Source of the DNA: a bacterium UBA3756
Lineage (GTDB): Bacteria; Bacteroidota; Bacteroidia; Bacteroidales; Bacteroidaceae
Reading direction: 5' to 3'
Assembly: GCA_002371695.1 (NCBI GenBank)
Contig: DFGG01000046.1
Location: forward strand, 1 to 5,037
DNA: 5,037 nucleotides
The position numbers were made by a program, and so were the translations under genes. The notes below the pieces were generated by a model. It searched no databases. It was given only the letters and a program-made list of their open reading frames with translations, and had not been told where the DNA came from. Positions 1 through 5,037 of the stretch are shown here, piece after piece; within the stretch, counting starts at the first letter, position 1; each line of letters begins with the position of its first letter.

Positions 1-1124
1 CGGGGGCCGTCTTCTGGATGTGGGTGATGGCAATGGCGGGCTCGGCGACAGCCTTCGTAGAGTCGACGCTCGGCCAGTTGTACAAGCGTCATCACAAGGA
101 CTCCTTCATCGGTGGCCCGGCATACTATATCCAGCAGGGCCTGCACTGCCGGTGGATGGCCATACTCTTCGCCGTACTCATCACGGTATCATTCGGCCTG
201 GCCAACAACTCGGTGCAGACCAACACCATCTGCGGCGCCATGCAGGGAGCCTTCGGGTGGGATCCCATGATGACCGGAGCCGTGCTGACGGTGCTGACGC
301 TCGTCATCGTCTTCGGCGGCATCCAGCGCATCGCCCGTGTCAGTTCCGTATTGGTACCGGTGATGGCCGTGGGCTACTTCGTGCTGGCGATGGTCATCAT
401 CCTGATGAACATCCAACTGATTCCCCATGTGCTGCGAGTGATCATTGAGAATGCCTTCGGACTGAACCAGGCGGCCGGAGGCATGGTGGGAGCAGCGATT
501 ATGAACGGCGTGAAGCGCGGTCTCTTCTCCAACGAGGCCGGTGAGGGCAGCGCGCCGAACGCAGCGGCCACAGCTGCCGTGAGCCACCCCGTGAAACAAG
601 GACTGATACAGACTCTGGGAGTCTTTACCGACACGCTGGTGGTGTGCTCGTGTACGGCCTTCATCATCCTGATCAGCGGTGTCTACACCCACCCCGACCT
701 CAACGGCATCATGCTCACGCAAGAGGCACTGCAACAAGAGGTGGGGGCCTGGGGACCGGTGTTCATCGCCATCGCCATCTTCCTGTTCGCCTACTCATCA
801 ATCATCGGCAACTACTACTACGGCGAGGCCAACGTGCGCTTCATCTGGAGCACGCAGCGGCCACTCACCATATACAGAATCCTGTCGGGAGGCGTCATGG
901 TGATGTTCGGAGCCATGGTGTCGCTCGACACCGTGTGGAGCATCATCGACCTCTGCATGGCACTGCTGACTGCCTGCAACCTGGTGGCCATCATCCTCCT
1001 GGGACAATATGTATTCAGACTGCTCGACGACTATCAGCAGCAGAAACGCCAAGGCATCAGAGAGCCGACATTCAGACGCAGCAAGATGCCCGACATCGCC
1101 CACGAGCCGGAATGCTGGGAGTAA
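1..1124 (+). CDS. Sodium:alanine (amino acid) symporter, AgcS/AlsT family, 5'-truncated by the window edge
   Basis: This is an inner-membrane carrier that, by family, takes up alanine or glycine with Na+ or H+. The open frame begins at base 3 with no start codon needed, giving 373 residues; the family usually has about 440-540, so the N-terminal membrane segments lie outside the window. The first residues, GAVFWMWVMAMAG, match the family signature (G-A-x-F-W-M-W followed by small residues and G). It continues with GGPAYYIQQG, several hydrophobic helices, and the hallmark GLFSNEAGEGSAPNAAATAA (around bases 522-581) followed by HPVKQG and GVFTDT. The last 30 or so residues are hydrophilic (QQQKRQ, then FRRSKMPD) and look like a cytoplasmic tail. 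The stop is TAA at 1122-1124, and the GH43 gene starts 27 nt later on the same strand. The family call is secure; alanine as the substrate is inferred from family only. Confidence 0.93.
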   Translation, partial: GAVFWMWVMAMAGSATAFVESTLGQLYKRHHKDSFIGGPAYYIQQGLHCRWMAILFAVLITVSFGLANNSVQTNTICGAMQGAFGWDPMMTGAVLTVLTLVIVFGGIQRIARVSSVLVPVMAVGYFVLAMVIILMNIQLIPHVLRVIIENAFGLNQAAGGMVGAAIMNGVKRGLFSNEAGEGSAPNAAATAAVSHPVKQGLIQTLGVFTDTLVVCSCTAFIILISGVYTHPDLNGIMLTQEALQQEVGAWGPVFIAIAIFLFAYSSIIGNYYYGEANVRFIWSTQRPLTIYRILSGGVMVMFGAMVSLDTVWSIIDLCMALLTACNLVAIILLGQYVFRLLDDYQQQKRQGIREPTFRRSKMPDIAHEPECWE

Positions 1125-1151
1125 GAATAACTCATCAAAACAGGAACAAAT

Positions 1152-2846
1152 ATGAAAACAAAGAACCTTGCAACGGCAGCAGCATGCTGCGCCCTACTGG
1201 CCATGGCGACATCGTCGTGCGCCAGCGGACAGACAGAAACAGTCAAAGCGGAACTGACCACTCCCGGCAATCCCTATCTGCCACTATGGGAGCACATCCC
1301 CGACGGCGAGCCATACGTGTTCGAGGATCCGGACCAGCCCGGCAAGCAGCGCGTATATATCTATGGTTCGCACGACAGCCGTATCACCGACTACTGCGGA
1401 CGGGAACTCGTGGTTTGGTCGGCATCCGTCGACACCCTCTGGCGATGGCGCTACGACGGCGAGATACTGCGTGTGGACAAGAACGCCAAGGGCGAACAGC
1501 TCGACTCGGCAGGACTGGCCGACGTGCTCTTTGCGCCTGACGTGACGATGGTGACCGACAGCACTGGCAAGAAGACCTACTACCTCTACCCCAACGACCA
1601 GCATGGAGGCCGAAACGGGCTCATCGCCAAGAGCGACCGCCCCGACGGCCCCTTCGAGGTGTGCAACTGGAGCCAGACGAATCCCAATGCTACCGACGGC
1701 GTGCTGGCCTTCGACCCTGCCGTGTTTGTCGACGACGACGGACGGGTGTATGGCTACTGGGGCTTCGGCCACTCGATGGGAGCAGAGCTCGACCCCAAGA
1801 CGATGGCCACCGTCAAGCCGGGCACCAAGGCTGTCGACGGCATGATTCCCGGATTCCAGGAAAAGCCTGGCAACGAATTCCGTTTCTTCGAGGCTTCCAG
1901 CATCCGCAAGATCAAGGATAAGTACGTGTTCATCTACAGCCGCTGGACAAAGGACGGCGAGTTCGCACTGCCTGAGTCGAACTATACCCTCGCCTATGCC
2001 TACGGCGACCATCCGCTCGGCCCCTGGACCTACGGCGGAACCATCATCGACGGGCGCGGACGCGAAATCAACGAACAGGGCGACACCATCGCCTCGGCCA
2101 CTGTGAACGGCAATACCCACGGCTCAATCTGTGAGATCGGCGGACAGTGGTACGTGTTCTACCACCGCCAGTGCGGCCTCGACGAGTTCTCGCGTCAGGC
2201 CATGGTAGCACCCATCACCGTAAAGGTTGAGGAAGGTGCCGGCGGCAAGGTGGAGATCTCCGAGGCAGAATACACCTCTGAAGGTTTCGCACTGGAAGGA
2301 CTCGATCCCTTCGAGCGTCATTCGGCAGGTATCGCCTGCTGGTACACAGGACCCAAGCCGGCAGAGCACAACTGGCCGAAGAAAATTTTCTACGGCAGTT
2401 ATGTGGCGACCTCCTACGGCACTCCCGACCGCACCATCTCAGAGCAGGCACTCAACTCCAAGGAGAAATACGGTGCACCCTACGACCTGCGCTACAATAC
2501 GAACCACGTGGTGAACAATACCGACGGCTCTATCGTCGGCTACAAATACTTCAACTTCACGAAGAGCTATGACGGCGACTATCTACAGCTGCTGTTGCGC
2601 CTCATCCCCGCCGGCATCGACGGCACCATCAAGGTGATGATCGACCGCCCGTGGGAGTCGCAGGGCGGCAAGTCCATAGGCTCCTTCACGCTGAAGGCCG
2701 ACATGCCGCAGACCTCTACGGAGATGGCCCTCGAGGTGCCGACCCTGGCCGACTTCACCGGCAAGCACGCCCTCTTCTTTGTCTTCTCATCGGAGACGAA
2801 AGAGAAATCAATCTGCACACTGGAAGACTTCGCCTTCAGATATTAA
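1152..2846 (+). CDS. GH43-family glycoside hydrolase, probable lipoprotein, with C-terminal CBM6-like region
   Basis: This is a likely exported five-bladed beta-propeller glycosidase acting on plant-type glycans such as arabinan or xylan side chains (family knowledge; exact substrate unknown). Residues 1-22 form a signal peptide (MKTKN, then Ala/Leu-rich), ending in TSSC with Cys23 as a possible lipidation site. NPYLPLWEHIPDGEP opens the propeller, with Asp51 as candidate general base. FAPDV gives Asp130, the candidate pKa-tuning Asp. FDPAVFVDDDGRVYGYWGF is a typical blade motif. FFEASSIRK gives Glu247, the candidate general acid. NTHGS gives His323, equivalent to the central-cavity His, followed by GQWYVFYHR. 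Residues from about 430 onward (GYKYFNF, LLLRLIPAGIDGTIKVMIDRPW, GKHALFFVFSS) resemble a CBM6-type sandwich. The catalytic set looks intact. A weak AGGA lies 6 nt before the ATG. No SusC/SusD partner is in view, and co-transcription with the upstream symporter is possible. Confidence 0.92.
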   Translation: MKTKNLATAAACCALLAMATSSCASGQTETVKAELTTPGNPYLPLWEHIPDGEPYVFEDPDQPGKQRVYIYGSHDSRITDYCGRELVVWSASVDTLWRWRYDGEILRVDKNAKGEQLDSAGLADVLFAPDVTMVTDSTGKKTYYLYPNDQHGGRNGLIAKSDRPDGPFEVCNWSQTNPNATDGVLAFDPAVFVDDDGRVYGYWGFGHSMGAELDPKTMATVKPGTKAVDGMIPGFQEKPGNEFRFFEASSIRKIKDKYVFIYSRWTKDGEFALPESNYTLAYAYGDHPLGPWTYGGTIIDGRGREINEQGDTIASATVNGNTHGSICEIGGQWYVFYHRQCGLDEFSRQAMVAPITVKVEEGAGGKVEISEAEYTSEGFALEGLDPFERHSAGIACWYTGPKPAEHNWPKKIFYGSYVATSYGTPDRTISEQALNSKEKYGAPYDLRYNTNHVVNNTDGSIVGYKYFNFTKSYDGDYLQLLLRLIPAGIDGTIKVMIDRPWESQGGKSIGSFTLKADMPQTSTEMALEVPTLADFTGKHALFFVFSSETKEKSICTLEDFAFRY

Positions 2847-2906
2847 AGGTAACACGAGGCAGTCAAGGGGCTGCTTAAGCATTGAGCCGACTATTAAATT
2901 GAAAAA

Positions 2907-2944
2907 TGGGCGAAATCTGTAACTTTCTTATTAGATTTCGCCCA
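2907..2944 (+). terminator. Intrinsic terminator after the GH43 gene
   Basis: A perfect 12-bp stem is seen: TGGGCGAAATCT (2907-2918) pairs with AGATTTCGCCCA (2933-2944), around a 14-nt loop. It lies 60 nt after the GH43 stop. A T-rich run follows (ATTATTTGTTTCTTT, about 2946-2960), as expected for Rho-independent termination on the plus strand. The left side is A-rich (TTGAAAAA), so it could also stop minus-strand transcription. No minus-strand gene reads toward it within the window, so that use is not needed here. Confidence 0.85.
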
Positions 2945-2949
2945 AATTA

Positions 2950-2981
2950 TTTGTTTCTTTCGGCATTATTACGTATCTTTG
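2950..2981 (+). promoter_or_regulatory. Bacteroides-type promoter for the AAA ATPase gene
   Basis: TATCTTTG at 2974-2981 is a perfect match to the Bacteroidota -7 consensus TAnnTTTG. TTTG at 2950-2953 matches the -33 element, with 20 nt between them. The inferred transcription start is about 2985-2988, giving a leader of about 110 nt before the ATG at 3100. The -33 element lies inside the T-rich tail of the preceding terminator, so termination and initiation share sequence. Confidence 0.75.
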
Positions 2982-2992
2982 CAACGCCATCC

Positions 2993-3076
2993 TGTTTATC
3001 GCAATTAACAGACAAGAAGAGATAATGTTTACCCAGATTAACACAATGAGTCGGTAAGTGTTTACTGGTTATAACA
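2993..3076 (+). repeat. Three operator-like dyads at exact 33-bp spacing in the ATPase leader
   Basis: Copies start at 2993 (TGTTTAT-CGCAAT-TAACA), 3026 (TGTTTAC-CCAGAT-TAACA) and 3059 (TGTTTAC-TGGTTA-TAACA). Each has TGTT and AACA half-sites 10 nt apart, making a small dyad, and the six central bases vary freely. The spacing is 33 bp both times, about three helical turns, so all copies face a similar side of the DNA. They begin just downstream of the inferred transcription start and end before the ATG at 3100. Copies 2 and 3 also share the next bases (CACAA). A repressor or autoregulator binding array is the simplest reading; an RNA-level role is also possible. The role is inferred. Confidence 0.55.
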
Positions 3077-3099
3077 CAACAATTAATAAAACGAGTGAT

Positions 3100-4305
3100 A
3101 TGGAAAATCTGTTCAGACGGCATGATGCCTATCTTTCTACAGTTCCGATGGAGTATATCCGCGACTACATGCGGCAGGTAAACTGGCAGTCGCGCCTTAT
3201 TGTGATCCGCGGACCGAAAGGCGTGGGCAAGACTACGCTCATGCGGCAATACATCAAAAAGAATTTTGCCGCAGGCGACAGGCATGTTCTCTATTGCTCC
3301 GCTGACACTAACTATTTCGCCGCTCATTCTTTACTGGACCTGGCAGATAGCTTTGTCAAAATGGGAGGTCAGTGGCTATTCATCGACGAAGTGCACAAGT
3401 ATCCAGGATGGAGTCGGGAGATTAAGGAAATCTACGATCTCTACCACGAACTGCACATCGTTCTGAGCGGTTCGTCGCTCATCCAGATAAACGATGGGCA
3501 GGCCGACCTGTCGCGCCGCATCATGATATATGATATGCCAGGACTGTCGCTGCGTGAATTTCTGCATCTTGATGTGGGTATCAACATCGAGTCGGTATCG
3601 CTACACGGGCTGTTGGATAATCCCACAGAGTTTTGTATGCAGGTCTTGTCCTTATGCCATCCCTTGGAGCATTTCGGGCGTTATCTGCAGTTTGGGTATT
3701 ACCCCTTTTATTTTGAACAAAAGCAGGAATACTATGACAAGTTGGAAAACACGATCAATTATATTGTAGACGTTGAGCTGACCAAATATCGTGGCCTGGA
3801 CGTAGGCTATACTCGGCAGGTCAAGGCTTTGCTACATGTCATTTCCCAGATGACACCCTATGAGGTAGATATTGCAAAACTCTCGAAAGCCTCAGGAATC
3901 AGCAGACTCTCCACACTCAAATACCTCAACCACATGGAGGAGGCTCGCCTGATCAGGCGTTTGTTCACCAACCTGGTGACCGTCACCGATTTGCAGAAGC
4001 CGGACAAGATTTACCTCGACAATACAAACCTGCTGTACACACTCAGTCAGGAGAAGCCGGAGATAGGTACTGTCCGCGAAACTTTTATTGCCAACCAACT
4101 GGCATCAACAAGGCATACCATAGAATATGCTGGATACAAAAAAGGAGACTTCCGAGTGGATGGCGACATCGTGATAGAAGTAGGTGGACAGGACAAGGGA
4201 TTCAGTCAGATAGCTGGTCAAGACAATGCCTACGTGGCAGCCGACGACATAGAGTTTGCCTATATGCACAAGATTCCCCTTTGGGCTTTCGGGTTTCTAT
4301 ATTAA
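3100..4305 (+). CDS. AAA family ATPase (AAA_14 type) with DUF4143-like nuclease-fold C-terminus
   Basis: This is a 401-residue cytoplasmic ATPase of a large, poorly characterised prokaryotic family. The Walker A motif is GPKGVGKTT (38-46, Lys44 and Thr45). Walker B is WLFIDE (92-97, Asp96 and Glu97). LSGSS (122-126) is the sensor-1-like strand end, and LSRR plus GLSLREFL (137-155) follow as in AAA_14 proteins. Residues about 241-289 (ISRLSTLKYLNHMEEARLIRR) look like a winged helix. The C-terminus has RETFIANQL (Glu328), then GDFRVDGDIVIEVGG (349-363), a PD-(D/E)XK-like core in which Gly362 stands where Lys is usual. The ATG at 3100 was chosen because MENLFRRHDAYL is a typical family start. 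An in-frame GTG at 3058 would add 14 residues but lies inside the repeat array and directly abuts a stop. No clear Shine-Dalgarno sequence is seen. Base composition is lower in GC than the upstream genes. The cellular role is unknown. Confidence 0.88.
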   Translation: MENLFRRHDAYLSTVPMEYIRDYMRQVNWQSRLIVIRGPKGVGKTTLMRQYIKKNFAAGDRHVLYCSADTNYFAAHSLLDLADSFVKMGGQWLFIDEVHKYPGWSREIKEIYDLYHELHIVLSGSSLIQINDGQADLSRRIMIYDMPGLSLREFLHLDVGINIESVSLHGLLDNPTEFCMQVLSLCHPLEHFGRYLQFGYYPFYFEQKQEYYDKLENTINYIVDVELTKYRGLDVGYTRQVKALLHVISQMTPYEVDIAKLSKASGISRLSTLKYLNHMEEARLIRRLFTNLVTVTDLQKPDKIYLDNTNLLYTLSQEKPEIGTVRETFIANQLASTRHTIEYAGYKKGDFRVDGDIVIEVGGQDKGFSQIAGQDNAYVAADDIEFAYMHKIPLWAFGFLY

Positions 4306-4328
4306 ATTCATCGGCAAAACCATCTATC

Positions 4329-4380
4329 CCCTCTATGATTTCTGCAACGCTTTGCATATCAGCAGATTAATCATAGAGGG
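4329..4380. terminator. Long inverted repeat between convergent genes, probable bidirectional terminator
   Basis: CCCTCTATGATT (4329-4340) pairs perfectly with AATCATAGAGGG (4369-4380). Inside it, TCTGC (4341-4345) pairs with GCAGA (4362-4366) across a two-base bulge, giving about 17 bp around a 16-nt loop. It starts 24 nt after the ATPase stop and covers the stop and last 15 codons of the minus-strand ORF6N gene. The flanks are only moderately T-rich (TTGGTGTTTTA on the plus strand, GGTTTTG on the minus), so termination in both directions is likely but not certain. It could instead be an end of a mobile unit. Confidence 0.6.
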
Positions 4381-4878
4381 TTGGTGTTTTATCCCTCGAC
4401 GGATCAGGGGACTTTGACCCACTTGCAAGATGTCCTCGATGTCGAGTTTGAGTTCTTCGAAGTCCTTGCGGAGTTGGGCTACGTCAGTAGCTGTGTCAGG
4501 CAAGGGGAGGGATACAGCCATTTGACGCATGGCAACGAATGCGCGCATAATAGATATATTCACATTGATAGCTAAATCACTATTAAGCAGTCCTGACAAC
4601 ATGGCGAGACCTTGTTCTGTAAATGCATACGGCAATTTACGGGTACCGCCCCAACTTGAAGTTCCATTTTGGAATATCAAATCGTTTCTGAGTTTCTCAA
4701 ATTCCTCCTTATTCAGTTGGAACATAAAATCAGATGGGAAACGCTTGATGTTGCGTTTTACAGCTTTATTCAAGTTGCCTGTAGTCACTTGATACAATTC
4801 TGCCAAATCTTTGTCTAAAATGACCTTAACGCCACGTACTTCGTAAATCTTGGATTGGATGTTCTGCAATTCGTCCAT
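4333..4878 (-). CDS. ORF6N-domain (KilA-N-like) DNA-binding protein with an apparently replaced C-terminus
   Basis: The protein has 181 residues. The N-terminal ORF6N domain (about 7-100) is clear: [40 protein letters not shown] and [19 protein letters not shown], then [15 protein letters not shown]6N domains occur in phage and chromosomal proteins and are presumed to bind DNA; the precise role is unknown. Residues about 128-151 ([24 protein letters not shown]) form a helical, coiled-coil-like tail. From my memory of relatives this tail continues in acidic, Asn/Asp-rich sequence. Here it switches to [16 protein letters not shown], where residues 153-160 are encoded by a half-copy of a REP-like repeat, and the last residues come from the convergent hairpin. 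The original tail was therefore probably lost; the DNA-binding domain looks intact. The gene is convergent with the AAA ATPase (27 nt between stops) and has its own promoter. The start is ATG at 4878, with no Shine-Dalgarno sequence. Confidence 0.88.
   Translation of the reverse strand: MDELQNIQSKIYEVRGVKVILDKDLAELYQVTTGNLNKAVKRNIKRFPSDFMFQLNKEEFEKLRNDLIFQNGTSSWGGTRKLPYAFTEQGLAMLSGLLNSDLAINVNISIMRAFVAMRQMAVSLPLPDTATDVAQLRKDFEELKLDIEDILQVGQSPLIRRGIKHQPSMINLLICKALQKS
4399..4420 (+). repeat. REP-like element, half-copy inside the ORF6N gene
   Basis: ACGGATCAGGGGAC (4399-4412) is identical to 4996-5009, and TTTGACCC (4413-4420) is identical to 5012-5019. The other copy has two extra G between the blocks. 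The left arm GGGTCAAAC is missing, so this copy cannot fold the same hairpin. On the minus strand it encodes residues 153-160 of the ORF6N protein. It has the same orientation as the copy at 4989-5019. Confidence 0.75.
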
Positions 4879-4917
4879 AGTATACGGGATTTAATGTTAA
4901 TAATGTGATTTCGAGGG

Positions 4918-4949
4918 CAAAGGTAAGAATAATAATTGATACTTCCAAA
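4918..4949 (-). promoter_or_regulatory. Bacteroides-type promoter for the ORF6N gene
   Basis: On the minus strand, TACCTTTG (4925-4918) matches TAnnTTTG and TTTG (4949-4946) matches the -33 element. The 20-nt spacing equals that of the ATPase promoter. The inferred start is about 4911-4914, giving a leader of about 35 nt that is AT-rich and lacks a Shine-Dalgarno sequence. The REP-like hairpin lies about 40 bp further upstream. Confidence 0.72.
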
Positions 4950-4988
4950 CGATTCGAGAGAAATATTAACTACAGCCATCGATTGGGT

Positions 4989-5019
4989 GGGTCAAACGGA
5001 TCAGGGGACGGTTTGACCC
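4989..5019 (+). repeat. REP-like palindromic element, complete copy upstream of the ORF6N gene
   Basis: GGGTCAAAC (4989-4997) and GTTTGACCC (5011-5019) form a perfect 9-bp stem around the 13-nt loop GGATCAGGGGACG. A short hairpin with a GGGGAC motif resembles REP elements mobilised by RAYT (Y1 tyrosine) transposases; this likeness is from memory. No transposase is in the window. The remaining 18 bases to the window end (5020-5037) show nothing assignable. Confidence 0.7.
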
Positions 5020-5037
5020 CATGTGTCGACGAACACC

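Noticed and set aside
189..737. Long minus-strand open frame opposite the symporter gene
   Set aside because: It is rich in His, Asp and Gly without domain features, as expected for the antisense of a GC-rich gene; the plus-strand frame is a clear conserved protein.
1284..2120. Long minus-strand open frame opposite the GH43 gene
   Set aside because: It is an antisense shadow of a gene with an intact catalytic set, and no recognisable motif or promoter supports it.
2857..2876. Small hairpin with GCAG/CTGC arms just after the GH43 stop
   Set aside because: The stem is only about 4-6 bp with no T-run; the strong terminator at 2907-2944 explains transcript ending.
2993..3091. CRISPR array, suggested by three regularly spaced repeats
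   Set aside because: The conserved blocks are short and interrupted, the period is only 33 bp, no true repeat/spacer alternation exists, and no cas gene is present; operator-like sites fit better.
3058..3099. GTG at 3058 as the ATPase start, adding 14 residues
   Set aside because: It lies at the edge of the third dyad, follows a stop codon directly, and the added residues (FTGYNTTINKTSD) do not resemble the family; ATG at 3100 gives a typical N-terminus.
4383..5037. GGTGTT (4383-4388) and AACACC (5032-5037) as terminal inverted repeats of an element enclosing the ORF6N gene
   Set aside because: Only six bases match and the right copy is cut by the window end, so chance is a sufficient explanation.

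Overview
The window looks like a piece of a Bacteroidota chromosome, most probably order Bacteroidales and perhaps Prevotellaceae-like. The reasons are two promoters of the Bacteroides type (TTTG, then TAnnTTTG 20 nt further on), near-absent Shine-Dalgarno sequences, a secreted lipoprotein-type GH43 glycosidase, and two protein families very common in that phylum: an AAA ATPase with a DUF4143-like tail, and an ORF6N protein. The genus is an inference and cannot be fixed from this sequence.

Left half (1-2846), GC-rich: the 3' portion of an AgcS/AlsT-type sodium:alanine (amino acid) symporter runs off the left edge. After 27 nt comes a complete 564-residue GH43-family glycoside hydrolase with a lipoprotein-like signal peptide and a C-terminal beta-sandwich (CBM6-like) region. 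The two are co-directional and may share a transcript. The block ends in a strong intrinsic terminator (2907-2944).

Right half (about 2850-5037), visibly more AT-rich: the terminator's T-rich tail runs straight into a Bacteroides-type promoter (2950-2981). Three copies of a TGTTTAY-N6-TAACA dyad follow, spaced at exactly 33 bp in the leader. They precede an AAA_14/DUF4143-type ATPase (3100-4305). A convergent ORF6N-domain DNA-binding protein (4878-4333, minus strand) has its own promoter of the same type and spacing. A long perfect inverted repeat (4329-4380) sits between the two genes and overlaps the stop codon of the ORF6N gene.

Two copies of a REP-like palindromic element, sharing ACGGATCAGGGGAC and then TTTGACCC, bracket the ORF6N gene. 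One copy lies upstream of its promoter as a complete hairpin. The other is a half-copy inside the gene's 3' end and encodes part of its C-terminus. This suggests the native tail was lost by insertion of, or recombination at, the repeat. The right half therefore reads as accessory DNA next to a conserved metabolic block. No complete mobile element, RNA gene or CRISPR array is visible. The most interesting signals are the 33-bp-phased dyads and the REP-bounded ORF6N gene.
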